The notes: generated from the letters alone by a model not told the origin. A stretch of 64,000 bases of DNA from Pseudooceanicola sp. (GCF_029213205.1 NZ_JARGNH010000005.1:62001-126000); one strand, 5' to 3'; counted from the stretch's first letter, positions 27,734-36,461 are shown. Numbers and translations are program-made.

Positions 27734-28819
27734 TGGCGTGGTCAATTTCAGCTCGGCATCCGAGAACACGAAGGGCGAACGCACTGTCGGCACCCCGTCG
27801 AGGTCGAGCTTCATGCCACGGGCGATCACCTGCGGATCGGCAAACACCTCGCCCATGTCGTTGATCGGCCCGGCGGGGACATTGTTGGCCTCGCAGGCGG
27901 CCAGCAGATCGGCCTTGGTAAAGGTCCGACAGGCGGCGGCCAATTGCGGGATCAGCGTCGCGCGGTTGCTGATCCGGTCGCCATTGCTGCGATACAGTGG
28001 ATCGTCCTTCAGCGCCGACAGGTTCAGCACATCACAGAGCCGCTGATACTGACCGTCATTGCCGGTGGCGATGATGATATGGCCGTCAGCGGTGGCAAAG
28101 ACCTGATAGGGCACCACATTCGGATGGGTGTTGCCGGTGCGCTGCGGCGGGTTGCCCGAGGCGAAGTAGTTCATCGCCTGGTTGGCCATCACCGAAACCG
28201 CGCAATCCAGCAGCGCCATGTCGATATGCTGACCACGCCCGGTGGTGTGGCGCTGTTGCAGCGCCGCCAGGATCGCGGTGGTGGAATAGACCCCGGTGAA
28301 CAGATCGGTGATTGCCACCCCAGCGCGCAGCGGCTGGCCATCCGGTTCGCCGGTGATCGACATGAAGCCGGACATGCCCTGAATGATGTAATCGTATCCG
28401 GGCCGATGGGCATAGGGGCCGGTCTGGCCAAAGCCGGTGATCGAGCAATAGATCAGCTTTGGGTTCAGCGCGCTCAGGCTGGCGTAGTCCAGCCCGTATT
28501 TGGCCAGCCCGCCGACCTTGAAATTCTCGATCAGGATATCGGCATCCTTGACCAGATCGCGGACAAAGGCCTGCCCCTCAGGGGTGCGGAAATCACAGGT
28601 GACCGATTGCTTGCCGCGATTGGCGGAATGGTAATAGGCGGCGGTGGTTTCGCCGTTGCGCGTGATATGCGGCGGCCCCCAGGTGCGGGTGTCGTCGCCA
28701 TCCGGCGCTTCGACCTTGATCACGTCGGCGCCGAGGTCGGACAGGGTTTGACCGGCCCAGGGACCGGCGAGAATGCGAGCGAGTTCAACGACCTTGAGGC
28801 CGGTTAGGGGCGTGGTCAT
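27704..28819 (-). CDS. CaiB/BaiF family CoA-transferase
   Basis: A 371-residue type III CoA-transferase, which moves CoA between organic acids. The N-terminal LTGLKVVELARILAGPWAGQTLSDLGADVIKVE is the family signature; HSANRGKQSVT, and GYDYIIQGMSGFMSITGEPDG near 136-157 (containing the conserved Asp region), follow. Donor and acceptor are unknown. The ATG at 28819 shares one base with the DsbA-like gene's stop (TGATG), so the two are coupled; a TTG one codon earlier is the only alternative. The product is slightly shorter than many relatives, and its 3' end overlaps the SDR remnant. Confidence 0.88.
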   Translation of the reverse strand: MTTPLTGLKVVELARILAGPWAGQTLSDLGADVIKVEAPDGDDTRTWGPPHITRNGETTAAYYHSANRGKQSVTCDFRTPEGQAFVRDLVKDADILIENFKVGGLAKYGLDYASLSALNPKLIYCSITGFGQTGPYAHRPGYDYIIQGMSGFMSITGEPDGQPLRAGVAITDLFTGVYSTTAILAALQQRHTTGRGQHIDMALLDCAVSVMANQAMNYFASGNPPQRTGNTHPNVVPYQVFATADGHIIIATGNDGQYQRLCDVLNLSALKDDPLYRSNGDRISNRATLIPQLAAACRTFTKADLLAACEANNVPAGPINDMGEVFADPQVIARGMKLDLDGVPTVRSPFVFSDAELKLTTPSPTLGEHDS

Positions 28820-29487
28820 CAATCCTCCAGTGCCGTATCTATCAGCTTCTTGAAATCGGCCCAGTTCATGTTGGAATGTTTGGTTCCATTGATGAACAGG
28901 GTCGGGGTGCCGCTGACGTCATCGGCGGCGGTGTTCTTTTCATACCAAGCAACCAGGGTCTTGGCGGTGTCTTCGTTGGCGAGGCAGGTTTCGACCTGAT
29001 CGTCGGTCAGGCCTGCGACCTTGCCGATCTTGCGCAGATTGTCGGCAATCGCCGCCGGGCTTTCGCCGCCCAGCCAGTCCTTTTGCTGTTTGTAGAGCAG
29101 CGAGGAAATGCCGAAGAACCGGTTCGGATCACAGCGCGCGATCATCGAGGCCCAGAGGCCGAACCGATCGAAATAGACATCGCGGTAGATGAACCTGACC
29201 TTGCCGGTGTCGATATAGTCGGATTTCAGTTGTTGATAGGGGCCGGCGTGAAAGCTGGCGCAATGCGGGCAGGTAAAGCTGGCGTATTCCAGCACCGTCA
29301 CCTTGGCGTCAGGCGTGCCCTGTACCATTTCGATGACTGAAGAGGTGTCGATTGCTTCAAGATCCTCGGTCGTCGAGGCGTTGATTTGGGTGGTGGCCGG
29401 GGCGGCTTCGCGGCGGGACCAGTAAACGCCCCCGGCGCCGATGGCCGCGACGGCGGCAGCGCCCGCGATAAGTGTCCTGCGATCCAA
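28819..29487 (-). CDS. DsbA-family thioredoxin-fold protein, exported
   Basis: A 222-residue protein. It opens with a twin-Arg-containing hydrophobic leader (MDRRTLIAGAAAVAAIGAGG), so it is exported and probably anchored. The thioredoxin-fold active site is Cys73-Pro-His-Cys76 in FTCPHCASFH, the DsbA/DsbG-like form; the cis-Pro is in VSGTPTLFINGT near 190-201. It resembles the thiol oxidoreductases next to dciA/mutY in Rhodobacter-type genomes. It follows the DciA-like gene by 14 bases and is coupled to the CoA-transferase. Confidence 0.9.
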   Translation of the reverse strand: MDRRTLIAGAAAVAAIGAGGVYWSRREAAPATTQINASTTEDLEAIDTSSVIEMVQGTPDAKVTVLEYASFTCPHCASFHAGPYQQLKSDYIDTGKVRFIYRDVYFDRFGLWASMIARCDPNRFFGISSLLYKQQKDWLGGESPAAIADNLRKIGKVAGLTDDQVETCLANEDTAKTLVAWYEKNTAADDVSGTPTLFINGTKHSNMNWADFKKLIDTALED

Positions 29488-29501
29488 AATGCGATCCTTT
29501 C

Positions 29502-30017
29502 CTAGGTCTTTTGCTTGCTTAGAACATTCCGGGCCAGAGCCTCAAGCGCTGCCCGCAGGTCAGTGTCGCCAATCCCGGTTGTGCTGGCGCTGGCCCTGGC
29601 CAGAGTTTCGGGGTCTGGTGTCGCCGCAACCGGCGGTTTCGCAGGCTCAAACGCCACCTGACCATCGACGAATCCGGTGGCCGCAGTCTGGGTGATGCGG
29701 ATGCGGGCAATGGCGTTATAGCCATAGACGCCGTTCACCCGCTCGCGCAGCTTTTCCTTTTGCATTTCGATCAGTTGCGCGCGGGCGCCATCGGTGAGCA
29801 GGGTCAGCGTCGCGCCCAGCCCCTGACGGCCATATTTGACATCGACAGGCCGGGCGAGGCCGGCCAGATCCGGCCCGGCAATCTCGTCCCAATGGGTCAG
29901 CAACCGGGTCACGGCAAAGCCCCGGCTTTCGCCAGCCCGGCGAATCCGGCTTTCCAGCAGGTTTGCGGTGCGCTTGAACCCGTAGGTGGTGGTGCTGCGG
30001 CGGGTCATGTCTTGCAT
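29502..30017 (-). CDS. dciA: DciA-like (DUF721) protein
   Basis: A 171-residue protein with the DUF721/DciA core GFKRTANLLESRIRRAGE, LTHWDEIAGPDLAGLARPV and LTLLTDGARAQLIEMQKEKL in the first ~100 residues. DciA loads or helps the replicative helicase DnaB in most bacteria that lack DnaC. The Ala/Pro/Thr-rich C-terminus is variable. Starts at 30017 or, four codons later, at 30005 are both possible. It is divergent from mutY, with 73 bases between. Confidence 0.82.
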   Translation of the reverse strand: MQDMTRRSTTTYGFKRTANLLESRIRRAGESRGFAVTRLLTHWDEIAGPDLAGLARPVDVKYGRQGLGATLTLLTDGARAQLIEMQKEKLRERVNGVYGYNAIARIRITQTAATGFVDGQVAFEPAKPPVAATPDPETLARASASTTGIGDTDLRAALEALARNVLSKQKT

Positions 30018-30090
30018 CCCTCTTCCTGCGGCTATTCTAGTGACCGAGGCGGCGGTTGCCAGCCGCGAAACAGGAGCGGGGACATAAAGA

Positions 30091-31206
30091 TTGCGTGACG
30101 GGGAGCTGAGCGAGGCGTTGCTGACCTGGTATGACCAGCATGCGCGCGACCTGCCGTGGCGGATCGGCCCGGCGGCACGGGCGGCCGGGGTGTTGCCCGA
30201 TCCCTATCGCATCTGGCTGTCCGAGGTGATGCTGCAACAGACCACCGTTGCCGCGGTTCGTGACTATTTCACCCGGTTCACCACGCTCTGGCCGCGGGTT
30301 GGCGATCTGGCGGCGGCGGCGGATGGGCAGGTGATGGCGGAATGGGCCGGGCTTGGCTATTACGCCCGCGCCCGCAACCTGCTGGCCTGCGCCAGGGCGG
30401 TGGTCAATGACCATGGCGGTGTCTTTCCCGATACGCGGGCGGCGCTGATGGAGCTGCCAGGGATCGGCCCCTATACCGCCGCCGCGATTACCGCGATTGC
30501 CTTTGACAGGGTCGAAACCGTGGTTGATGGCAATGTCGAACGGGTGATGGCGCGGCTGTTTGACCGGCATGAGCCGCTGCCGGGGGCCAAGCGCGAGCTG
30601 ACCGTGCTGGCGGCGAGGCTGACCCCCGAAGCGCGCAGCGGCGATTACGCCCAGGCGGTGATGGATCTGGGGGCGACGATCTGCACCCCGAAATCACCGA
30701 GTTGCGGGATTTGTCCCTGGCGTGATCCCTGTGCGGCACGATCTGCCGGAACTGCCGCGCTGCTGCCGCGCAGGATGGCGAAAAAGCCCAAGCCGGTGCG
30801 CCATGGCGCGGTCTACCTGGCCCGGCGCGCGGATGGGGCGCTGTTGCTGGAACGGCGGCCGGACACGGGGTTGCTCGGCGGCACCCTGGGTTGGCCCGGC
30901 GGCGATTGGGTGCCCGTGAGCGACCCTGTTCCGCCCGAAGTGCCGCCTGTCCCCGCCGATTGGCAGCGCCTGCCGGGCGAGGTGCGCCATACTTTCACCC
31001 ATTTCCATCTGCGGCTGACGCTTTTCGTCGCGGATATCGACATGGACAGCCGCACGGGCCGCGCCGCCCATCCCGAGTCCACCACGATTGCCCTGAAGCC
31101 CGGGGAAAGTGCCTTTGTCCCGCGTCAGGATTTCCGCCCCGCCGACCTGCCGACGGTGATGCGCAAGGCATTTGACCTTTGGCGTGGTGGCGCTGACAAT
31201 GGTTGA
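30091..31206 (+). CDS. mutY: A/G-specific adenine DNA glycosylase
   Basis: A 371-residue MutY, which removes adenine mispaired with 8-oxoguanine. Family features: LPWRIGPAARAAGVLPDPYRIWLSEVMLQQTTV near the start with the catalytic Glu in SEVMLQQT, helix-hairpin-helix ELPGIGPYTAAAI with catalytic Asp in VVDGNVERV, the [4Fe-4S] cluster Cys set in CTPKSPSCGICPWRDPC, and a C-terminal Nudix-like domain that reads 8-oxoG. The TTG at 30091 matches the usual N-terminus and is taken as the start. Confidence 0.95.
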   Translation: MRDGELSEALLTWYDQHARDLPWRIGPAARAAGVLPDPYRIWLSEVMLQQTTVAAVRDYFTRFTTLWPRVGDLAAAADGQVMAEWAGLGYYARARNLLACARAVVNDHGGVFPDTRAALMELPGIGPYTAAAITAIAFDRVETVVDGNVERVMARLFDRHEPLPGAKRELTVLAARLTPEARSGDYAQAVMDLGATICTPKSPSCGICPWRDPCAARSAGTAALLPRRMAKKPKPVRHGAVYLARRADGALLLERRPDTGLLGGTLGWPGGDWVPVSDPVPPEVPPVPADWQRLPGEVRHTFTHFHLRLTLFVADIDMDSRTGRAAHPESTTIALKPGESAFVPRQDFRPADLPTVMRKAFDLWRGGADNG

Positions 31207-31242
31207 AACTCTGCGTCTTCCCGTTCAACCCCAGAGGCCCGG

Positions 31243-32370
31243 ATGACCGCTCCCGATCGCACCGCGAAACTCACCTCGGCCTTGCCGTTTGCGCTGTCGA
31301 TGCTGAACGTGCCGCTGGCCTGGATCGGTGCCGTCCATGGCGGCTGGTCGGTGGTTCTGCTGCCGCTCTATAGCTATTTCACCTTCAGCATTCTGGACGC
31401 GTTGACCGGGCTGAATCTGGACAATCCAGACCCGAACACGCCGGATTCCGATCTGTTCTGGTATCGCGCGATCACCATGATCTGGTTTCCGATCCAGGCG
31501 ATCACGGTGTTTTCGCTGATCTATTACGTCACCCACAGCGACCATCTGAGCCTGCTGGAAGTGCTGGTGCTGTTTTACGGCGTCGGGATCATGGCCGGGG
31601 CGACCGGGATCGTGTTCTCGCATGAGCTGATGCATCAGAAGAACAAGCTTGAGCGCTGGCTCGGCGACCTGCTGCTGGCGAATGTGCTCTATTCACATTT
31701 TCGCAGCGAACATCTGCTGGTGCATCATGTCGATGTCGCCACCCCGCGCGATGCGGTGACCGCCCGCTACAACGAAGGCTTTCCGCGCTATTTCCTCCGG
31801 GTGCTGCGGCAATGCCCGCGCTCGGCCTGGGCTGCGGAGAAGCGGATGCTGGCGCGGCGCGGCGCCTCCATGTTCGACCGGCGCAATCCGTTCTGGCGCT
31901 ATGCGGCGCTGCAGGCGCTGATGCTGGGGCTGGCGCTGTTGGCCGGTGGTTGGGCCGGGCTGGGGCTGTTCCTGTTCCTGGCCTTTGTCGCGATCTGGCA
32001 GCTGGAGCTGACCAATTACGTCGAACATTACGGGCTGACCCGCAAATACCTGGGCGACGGTAAATTCGAACGGGTGATGCCACATCATTCCTGGAATGCC
32101 TCGCACAGGGCGACGAACTGGCTGCTGATCAACCTGCAACGGCATTCCGATCACCATTACAAACCTGACCGGCGGTTCCCGTTGTTGCAGACCTATGGCG
32201 CGGATCAGGCGCCGCAATTGCCCTATGGCTATCCGATCATGGCCTCGGTGGCGATGGTGCCTCCGCTGTGGCGACGCTGGATGAATCCCCGGGTGCGCAA
32301 GTGGCGGGCGATGTATTACCCCGAGATCACCGATTGGGCGCCTTACAAGCGCGGCCTGCATACGGGGTGA
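31243..32370 (+). CDS. alkB: AlkB-type alkane 1-monooxygenase
   Basis: A 375-residue integral-membrane diiron monooxygenase with about six membrane helices and all histidine boxes: HELMH (127-131), HLLVHH (157-162), HSDHH near 304-308, plus NYVEHYG near 259. AlkB converts medium-chain n-alkanes to primary alcohols. Electron donors (rubredoxin and its reductase) are not in the window, so they must be encoded elsewhere. The ATG at 31243 follows mutY by 36 bases on the same strand; there is no strong terminator between. Confidence 0.9.
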   Translation: MTAPDRTAKLTSALPFALSMLNVPLAWIGAVHGGWSVVLLPLYSYFTFSILDALTGLNLDNPDPNTPDSDLFWYRAITMIWFPIQAITVFSLIYYVTHSDHLSLLEVLVLFYGVGIMAGATGIVFSHELMHQKNKLERWLGDLLLANVLYSHFRSEHLLVHHVDVATPRDAVTARYNEGFPRYFLRVLRQCPRSAWAAEKRMLARRGASMFDRRNPFWRYAALQALMLGLALLAGGWAGLGLFLFLAFVAIWQLELTNYVEHYGLTRKYLGDGKFERVMPHHSWNASHRATNWLLINLQRHSDHHYKPDRRFPLLQTYGADQAPQLPYGYPIMASVAMVPPLWRRWMNPRVRKWRAMYYPEITDWAPYKRGLHTG

Positions 32371-32570
32371 GCGATAGTATATGTCGCGTATCCGACAGTC
32401 AGAATAGTCCACACACACCCGATAATGAGCGCCGTTAGTCTTTTTTACTGCCGACCGCTTCCTGCTTCTTGGTCAGGCCCGACTTTTTCGTGACCGGTCA
32501 AGCGCGTCGTCGGATGTGTCTGCTTTGAGTTAGTCGTGACGCGCTTATTCGCGCCTATCCCATTAAATTA

Positions 32571-32599
32571 TTGTACGCGCCTAGTATTGGCGCTATGTA
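32571..32599 (+). promoter_or_regulatory. Promoter with palindromic operator upstream of the 166-residue gene
   Basis: TTGTAC (32571-32576) and TATGTA (32594-32599) with a 17-base spacer. The spacer itself begins and ends in an inverted repeat, GCGCC (32577-32581) and GGCGC (32589-32593), a typical repressor site placed between the two boxes. It lies about 45 bases before the start of the hypothetical gene, in AT-richer DNA. Confidence 0.5.
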
Positions 32600-32644
32600 T
32601 GCGATGAATCGGGGTCTCTCCCGCTAAATCTAGTTGGGCTGGTT

Positions 32645-33145
32645 ATGAGCATTGCATCTATAACTTCTGAAATTGAGGCTCTTATCAAGAGGGCATCAGA
32701 TGAAGCTTACGCGCGTGGAAAAGAGGACGCGAAGCGCGAGATGCTGATGCTGCTATCGCCTGGCGTCACCGCAGCGCAATCCGAGGACGAGCAGAATAAT
32801 ACCTTCGATCAGGAAGATGATGACGCCACACCTCAGCGCAAGCGCGCGCCTAGAGGTTTGCCCAAAGCTCTGACGATGCGAATGCTTTCTGCGTCACGCA
32901 CAGGACTCACGCCACAACAAATAGTTGATGGGGCGCAAACCGAAAACGAACAGATGATCGCAGTTTCAACAATCCGCAGTGAACTTCGAAAGGGCCAGAA
33001 GTCTGGTCTGTATAAAGAGGTCAACGGACTTTGGTTTTTATGTGAAGCGGAGGACAATTCCGTGGAAGGCTCGCCCTCCGCTTCGAACTTTAGCCACGAA
33101 AGGAAACAAGATGCCCCCTCCGTAAAGTCTACAATCTGGGACTAA
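32645..33145 (+). CDS. Hypothetical protein, possible winged-helix regulator
   Basis: A 166-residue protein not assigned to a family. Residues 5-35 look like a charged coiled coil (IEALIKRASDEAYARGKEDAK); a Glu/Asp-rich linker follows, then a basic patch (QRKRAPRGLPK) and from about residue 85 a winged-helix-like region: GLTPQQIVDGAQ as a helix pair and IAVSTIRSELRKG as a possible recognition helix, then GLYKEVNGLWFL as a wing. G+C is clearly lower than the neighbours, and third-position bias is weak, which suggests recent transfer. A palindromic operator just upstream fits autoregulation. Confidence 0.6.
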   Translation: MSIASITSEIEALIKRASDEAYARGKEDAKREMLMLLSPGVTAAQSEDEQNNTFDQEDDDATPQRKRAPRGLPKALTMRMLSASRTGLTPQQIVDGAQTENEQMIAVSTIRSELRKGQKSGLYKEVNGLWFLCEAEDNSVEGSPSASNFSHERKQDAPSVKSTIWD

Positions 33146-33153
33146 TCCCAGAA

Positions 33154-33192
33154 GCCCGCTCCTGACATGGGAAATCCTGTCAAGGGGCGGGC
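33154..33192 (+). terminator. Strong hairpin after the hypothetical gene
   Basis: GCCCGCTCCTGACA and TGTCAAGGGGCGGGC form a nearly perfect 14-15 base pair stem with a 10-base loop. It begins nine bases after the 166-residue gene's stop and ends nine bases before the class II tRNA gene. No T-run follows, so it could also act as a processing signal or barrier. Confidence 0.5.
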
Positions 33193-33200
33193 ACTTCAAC

Positions 33201-33301
33201 GCGGACGTGGTGGAATGGTAGACACAGTAGCCTTGGAAGCTACGGGGGCCGCCGTAGGAAGCACTTGCCCCGTGCCGGTTCAAGTCCGGTCGTCCGCACC
33301 A
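33201..33301 (+). tRNA. Class II, leucine-like tRNA with Pro (UGG) anticodon and oversized variable arm
   Basis: The 101-base gene folds as a tRNA with CCA encoded. Acceptor stem: GCGGACG (33201-33207) pairs with CGTCCGC (33291-33297), then A73. Short D-stem GTG/CAC. Anticodon stem GTAGC/GCTAC (33227-33231, 33239-33243) with loop CTTGGAA, giving anticodon TGG. T-arm GCCGG-TTCAAGT-CCGGT (33274-33290). Between them is a 30-base variable arm with a GGGGC/GCCCC stem (33245-33249, 33267-33271), twice the normal length. The body resembles tRNA-Leu, but the anticodon reads proline CCN codons. A true gene, a decoding-altered tRNA or a mobile-element relic are all possible. Confidence 0.75.
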
Positions 33302-33322
33302 TTTTTATACAACACTCTGACT

Positions 33323-33359
33323 CCATTGGCAAATCCCAAGTAAAGAGATCTGCCAATGG
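33323..33359 (+). repeat. Inverted repeat after the unusual tRNA
   Basis: CCATTGGCAAATC (33323-33335) and GATCTGCCAATGG (33347-33359) form a 13-base-pair stem with one mismatch and an 11-base loop, 21 bases downstream of the tRNA CCA. It may be a terminator, processing site or element end. The rest of 33302-33440 shows no gene; GGCGAC (33371-33376) and GTCGCC (33439-33444) can also pair at longer range. Confidence 0.5.
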
Positions 33360-33444
33360 GTTAGTATTACGGCGACTTTTTTTGGTGCATCCCTCAGTGA
33401 TTTCGTGGCCGCTTCAGAGTGGGTGATTCAGGTCTAACGTCGCC

Positions 33445-33502
33445 AAAAAAAGGCCCCGCCGATGAGGGCGGGGCGCAAAGTTGCATCGCACGGGTGCGAT
33501 GC
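33445..33502 (-). terminator. Terminator of ccrM (double hairpin)
   Basis: Read on the minus strand from the ccrM stop: a perfect stem GCATCGCA/TGCGATGC (33483-33502), then GCCCCGCC/GGCGGGGC (33453-33474) with a six-base loop, followed by seven T (33451-33445). This is a classic factor-independent terminator oriented for ccrM. Confidence 0.85.
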
Positions 33503-33523
33503 TGGCGGTAAGCCGATGTTGGA

Positions 33524-34660
<1,137 letters not shown>

Positions 34661-34677
34661 TCATTGCCGAGAAAGAT

Positions 34678-34716
34678 GAGTCAAACCTGATTCGCGGTCA
34701 ATTTCTTTTTTGAATC
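34678..34716. promoter_or_regulatory. Cluster of three GANTC sites upstream of ccrM
   Basis: GAGTC (34678-34682), GATTC (34689-34693) and GAATC (34712-34716) lie within 39 bases, between rnhB and ccrM. GANTC is the CcrM target, so the gene's own promoter is likely under methylation control, as in Caulobacter. The three sites are seen directly; regulation is inferred. Confidence 0.6.
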
Positions 34717-34726
34717 AATCACTTAC

Positions 34727-35347
34727 CTAAATATCTTTACACAAGATATTGTGGATGGGGGCAAAGCTGCGTCTATGATGTGGGGTTATCCCCAGATCTA
34801 GGAGCGCCGCCTTGTGGCTTTTTGACGGGTATCCGGCGTTTGTCTCCCAGCCGTAACCGGGAAAGTGTTGCGCAAGATCCCGCATGATCGCATCGCGTGC
34901 TACTTTGGCCACGATCGAGGCGGCGGCAATCGACAGGCTGCGCCCGTCGCCTTTGACAATCGCCTCGGCTGGGAGGGTCAGGCCACGCGGGATCATATTG
35001 CCGTCGATCAACAGGTGATCGGGGGCGCTGGGCAGCCCGTCGATGGCCCGGCACATGGCGATATGGCTGGCGCGCAGGATATTGTGGCGGTCGATTTCCT
35101 CGACCGTGCAATGGGCGATGCTGACCTCGGCGCAGGCGTGCAGCTCTGCCGCCAGGATATCGCGGCGCTTTGCGCTCAGCTTTTTGGAATCGTTGAGCCC
35201 GGCAGGGATGCGGGCGGGGTCGAGGATCACCGCCGCTGCGGTGACCGGCCCGGCAATAGGCCCGCGCCCGACCTCATCGACCCCGGCGACACGCAGGGCG
35301 CCCGCAGTATGGGCGGCGGTTTCGAAACTGTAATCCGGCTGGTTCAT
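34727..35347 (-). CDS. rnhB: Ribonuclease HII
   Basis: A 206-residue RNase HII, which nicks at ribonucleotides misincorporated into DNA and removes RNA primers. The first catalytic Asp and Glu are in VAGVDEVGRGPIAGPV at about residue 20, and the third Asp in LLIDGNMIP near 110, with the family motif SIAAASIVAKVARD near 140. The ATG at 35347 gives the standard N-terminus; an ATG 30 bases upstream (35377) is possible but not preceded by a better ribosome-binding site. The gene lies downstream of a bidirectional hairpin. Confidence 0.94.
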   Translation of the reverse strand: MNQPDYSFETAAHTAGALRVAGVDEVGRGPIAGPVTAAAVILDPARIPAGLNDSKKLSAKRRDILAAELHACAEVSIAHCTVEEIDRHNILRASHIAMCRAIDGLPSAPDHLLIDGNMIPRGLTLPAEAIVKGDGRSLSIAAASIVAKVARDAIMRDLAQHFPGYGWETNAGYPSKSHKAALLDLGITPHHRRSFAPIHNILCKDI

Positions 35348-35386
35348 AGGCCGGTTCAATCGGAGAGGCGTCGGCATGGCAAGGTA

Positions 35387-35418
35387 AAAGGGGAAGGGCA
35401 TCGGTGCCCTTCCCCTTT
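35387..35418. terminator. Strong 14-base-pair terminator hairpin
   Basis: AAAGGGGAAGGGCA (35387-35400) pairs fully with TGCCCTTCCCCTTT (35405-35418) over a TCGG tetraloop. It lies downstream of the 161-residue secreted protein gene and upstream of rnhB, both on the minus strand, so it most likely ends the former's transcript. The T and A flanks allow action in either direction. Confidence 0.75.
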
Positions 35419-35495
35419 GCTGGAGGTGACCCCGGCGCTGCTCACCCGCCGGGGCCTGGCCCGCGCCAACTGGACGGCGCGGGTGTTCGATCCGC

Positions 35496-35981
35496 TTAGC
35501 GGGTGCGGATGCCGGCGCCTTGCAGGCATTGACCGGAATAGACCATCTGGGTGCCACGGCGGGTGTGGGCGTTTGTCACGCAGCGGCCAGGCAGGTTGGC
35601 GGCAACGCGCGGATGTTTCTGCACGCAGCTATAGCCAAAGGCCTCGACCGGGCCGCGCCTGGTATTGATCGTCGTCCGGCAGGTCGAGGGCATGGTGCGG
35701 GCCGTGTCGCGACCGCGCCGGTCGTTGCGGCTGTCATGGCGATTGTCATAGCGGTCATCGCGATGCCCGGAATTATGGGCCTTGGGGGGCACATAACGGT
35801 TTTCGTAGCGGGTGGTGGTGCGGCCGCGGTTGCTCTGTTCAATGGCGGTGCCGATGATCACCAGAGCGGTGGCGCCAGCCAGGAATTTCACCAGGTCGTC
35901 GTTGCCGGCCTTGGCGGGCGCGGTGAAGGTGGTGACGGCCAGCGAGGCGGCGAGGATGGTGGCGATGAATTTGCGTGACAT
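35496..35981 (-). CDS. Small secreted basic protein, unknown function
   Basis: A 161-residue protein. The ATG at 35981 opens a clear signal peptide (FIATILAASLAVTTFTAPAKAG). A second hydrophobic stretch (FLAGATALVIIGTAIEQ) follows, then a low-complexity Arg/Asp/His/Asn region and a Cys-containing tail with four Cys (TCRTT, YSCVQ, GRCVT, GQCLQG), presumably two disulfides. The long ORF upstream of 35981 is antisense and not coding. No family recognised; similar two-hydrophobic-segment Arg-rich proteins occur in roseobacter genomes. Confidence 0.7.
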   Translation of the reverse strand: MSRKFIATILAASLAVTTFTAPAKAGNDDLVKFLAGATALVIIGTAIEQSNRGRTTTRYENRYVPPKAHNSGHRDDRYDNRHDSRNDRRGRDTARTMPSTCRTTINTRRGPVEAFGYSCVQKHPRVAANLPGRCVTNAHTRRGTQMVYSGQCLQGAGIRTR

Positions 35982-36098
35982 GGGGTAGGTCCTTTCGGTG
36001 GCGGGCGGCGTGCCCTGGGTTGTGACCCCGGACGTTGCGGCCCGAGAGGTGATGACCCAAGCCTCGCCCCGATCGGTGAAATCAGGCAATAACAGCGC

Positions 36099-36117
36099 GT
36101 GGTTATCCGATAACCAC
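36099..36117. promoter_or_regulatory. Palindrome between divergent secreted-protein genes
   Basis: GTGGTTAT-CCG-ATAACCAC is a perfect eight-base inverted repeat in the AT-richer gap between the minus-strand gene starting at 35981 and the plus-strand gene starting at 36174. Its place suits an operator acting on one or both promoters; a hairpin role is also possible. Confidence 0.4.
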
Positions 36118-36173
36118 CACGCCAACCCCCTTTGGTTATTGAATATCATCCGGGTTGCGCGCATTTTCGAGTG

Positions 36174-36461
36174 ATGAAAAACCTCGCCCCCCTCCTGCTG
36201 GCCGCGGCCCTGAGTCTCGCCACCCCGTTGGCCGCTCAGGCCGCCTGCTATGCCGATTACAAGGCGCGCCGCGACAGCCCGCTGAAACTGCATTACGGTG
36301 TGATGCAGGTGTCGTCCTGCAGCAGCGGTGCGGCGAAATCCGAAGTGGCGGCACGGCTTGCACAGAACGGCTGGACGCTGCTCAATGTGCTGAGTGTCTT
36401 TGACGACACCGGGCTGGAGCAGAGGAAGGCCAATGCCGGACAATACTACCTTCGCTTCTGA
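36174..36461 (+). CDS. Small secreted protein, unknown function
   Basis: A 95-residue protein with a signal peptide (MKNLAPLLLAAALSLATP, cleavage probably after AAQAA) and a mature chain of about 73 residues that starts CYADYKARRDSPLKLHYGVMQ and holds a second Cys in SSCSSG. The ATG at 36174 was chosen since the frame upstream adds no signal-peptide-like sequence. It overlaps the start of the next gene by 29 bases, in a different frame, so the two are translated together. Family not recognised. Confidence 0.7.
   Translation: MKNLAPLLLAAALSLATPLAAQAACYADYKARRDSPLKLHYGVMQVSSCSSGAAKSEVAARLAQNGWTLLNVLSVFDDTGLEQRKANAGQYYLRF

Noticed and set aside
33201-33301. tmRNA (ssrA) half or selenocysteine tRNA
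   Set aside because: The sequence is a complete 101-base cloverleaf with seven-pair acceptor stem and a TGG anticodon; tmRNA has no anticodon arm of this kind and tRNA-Sec has an eight-pair acceptor stem and TCA anticodon.
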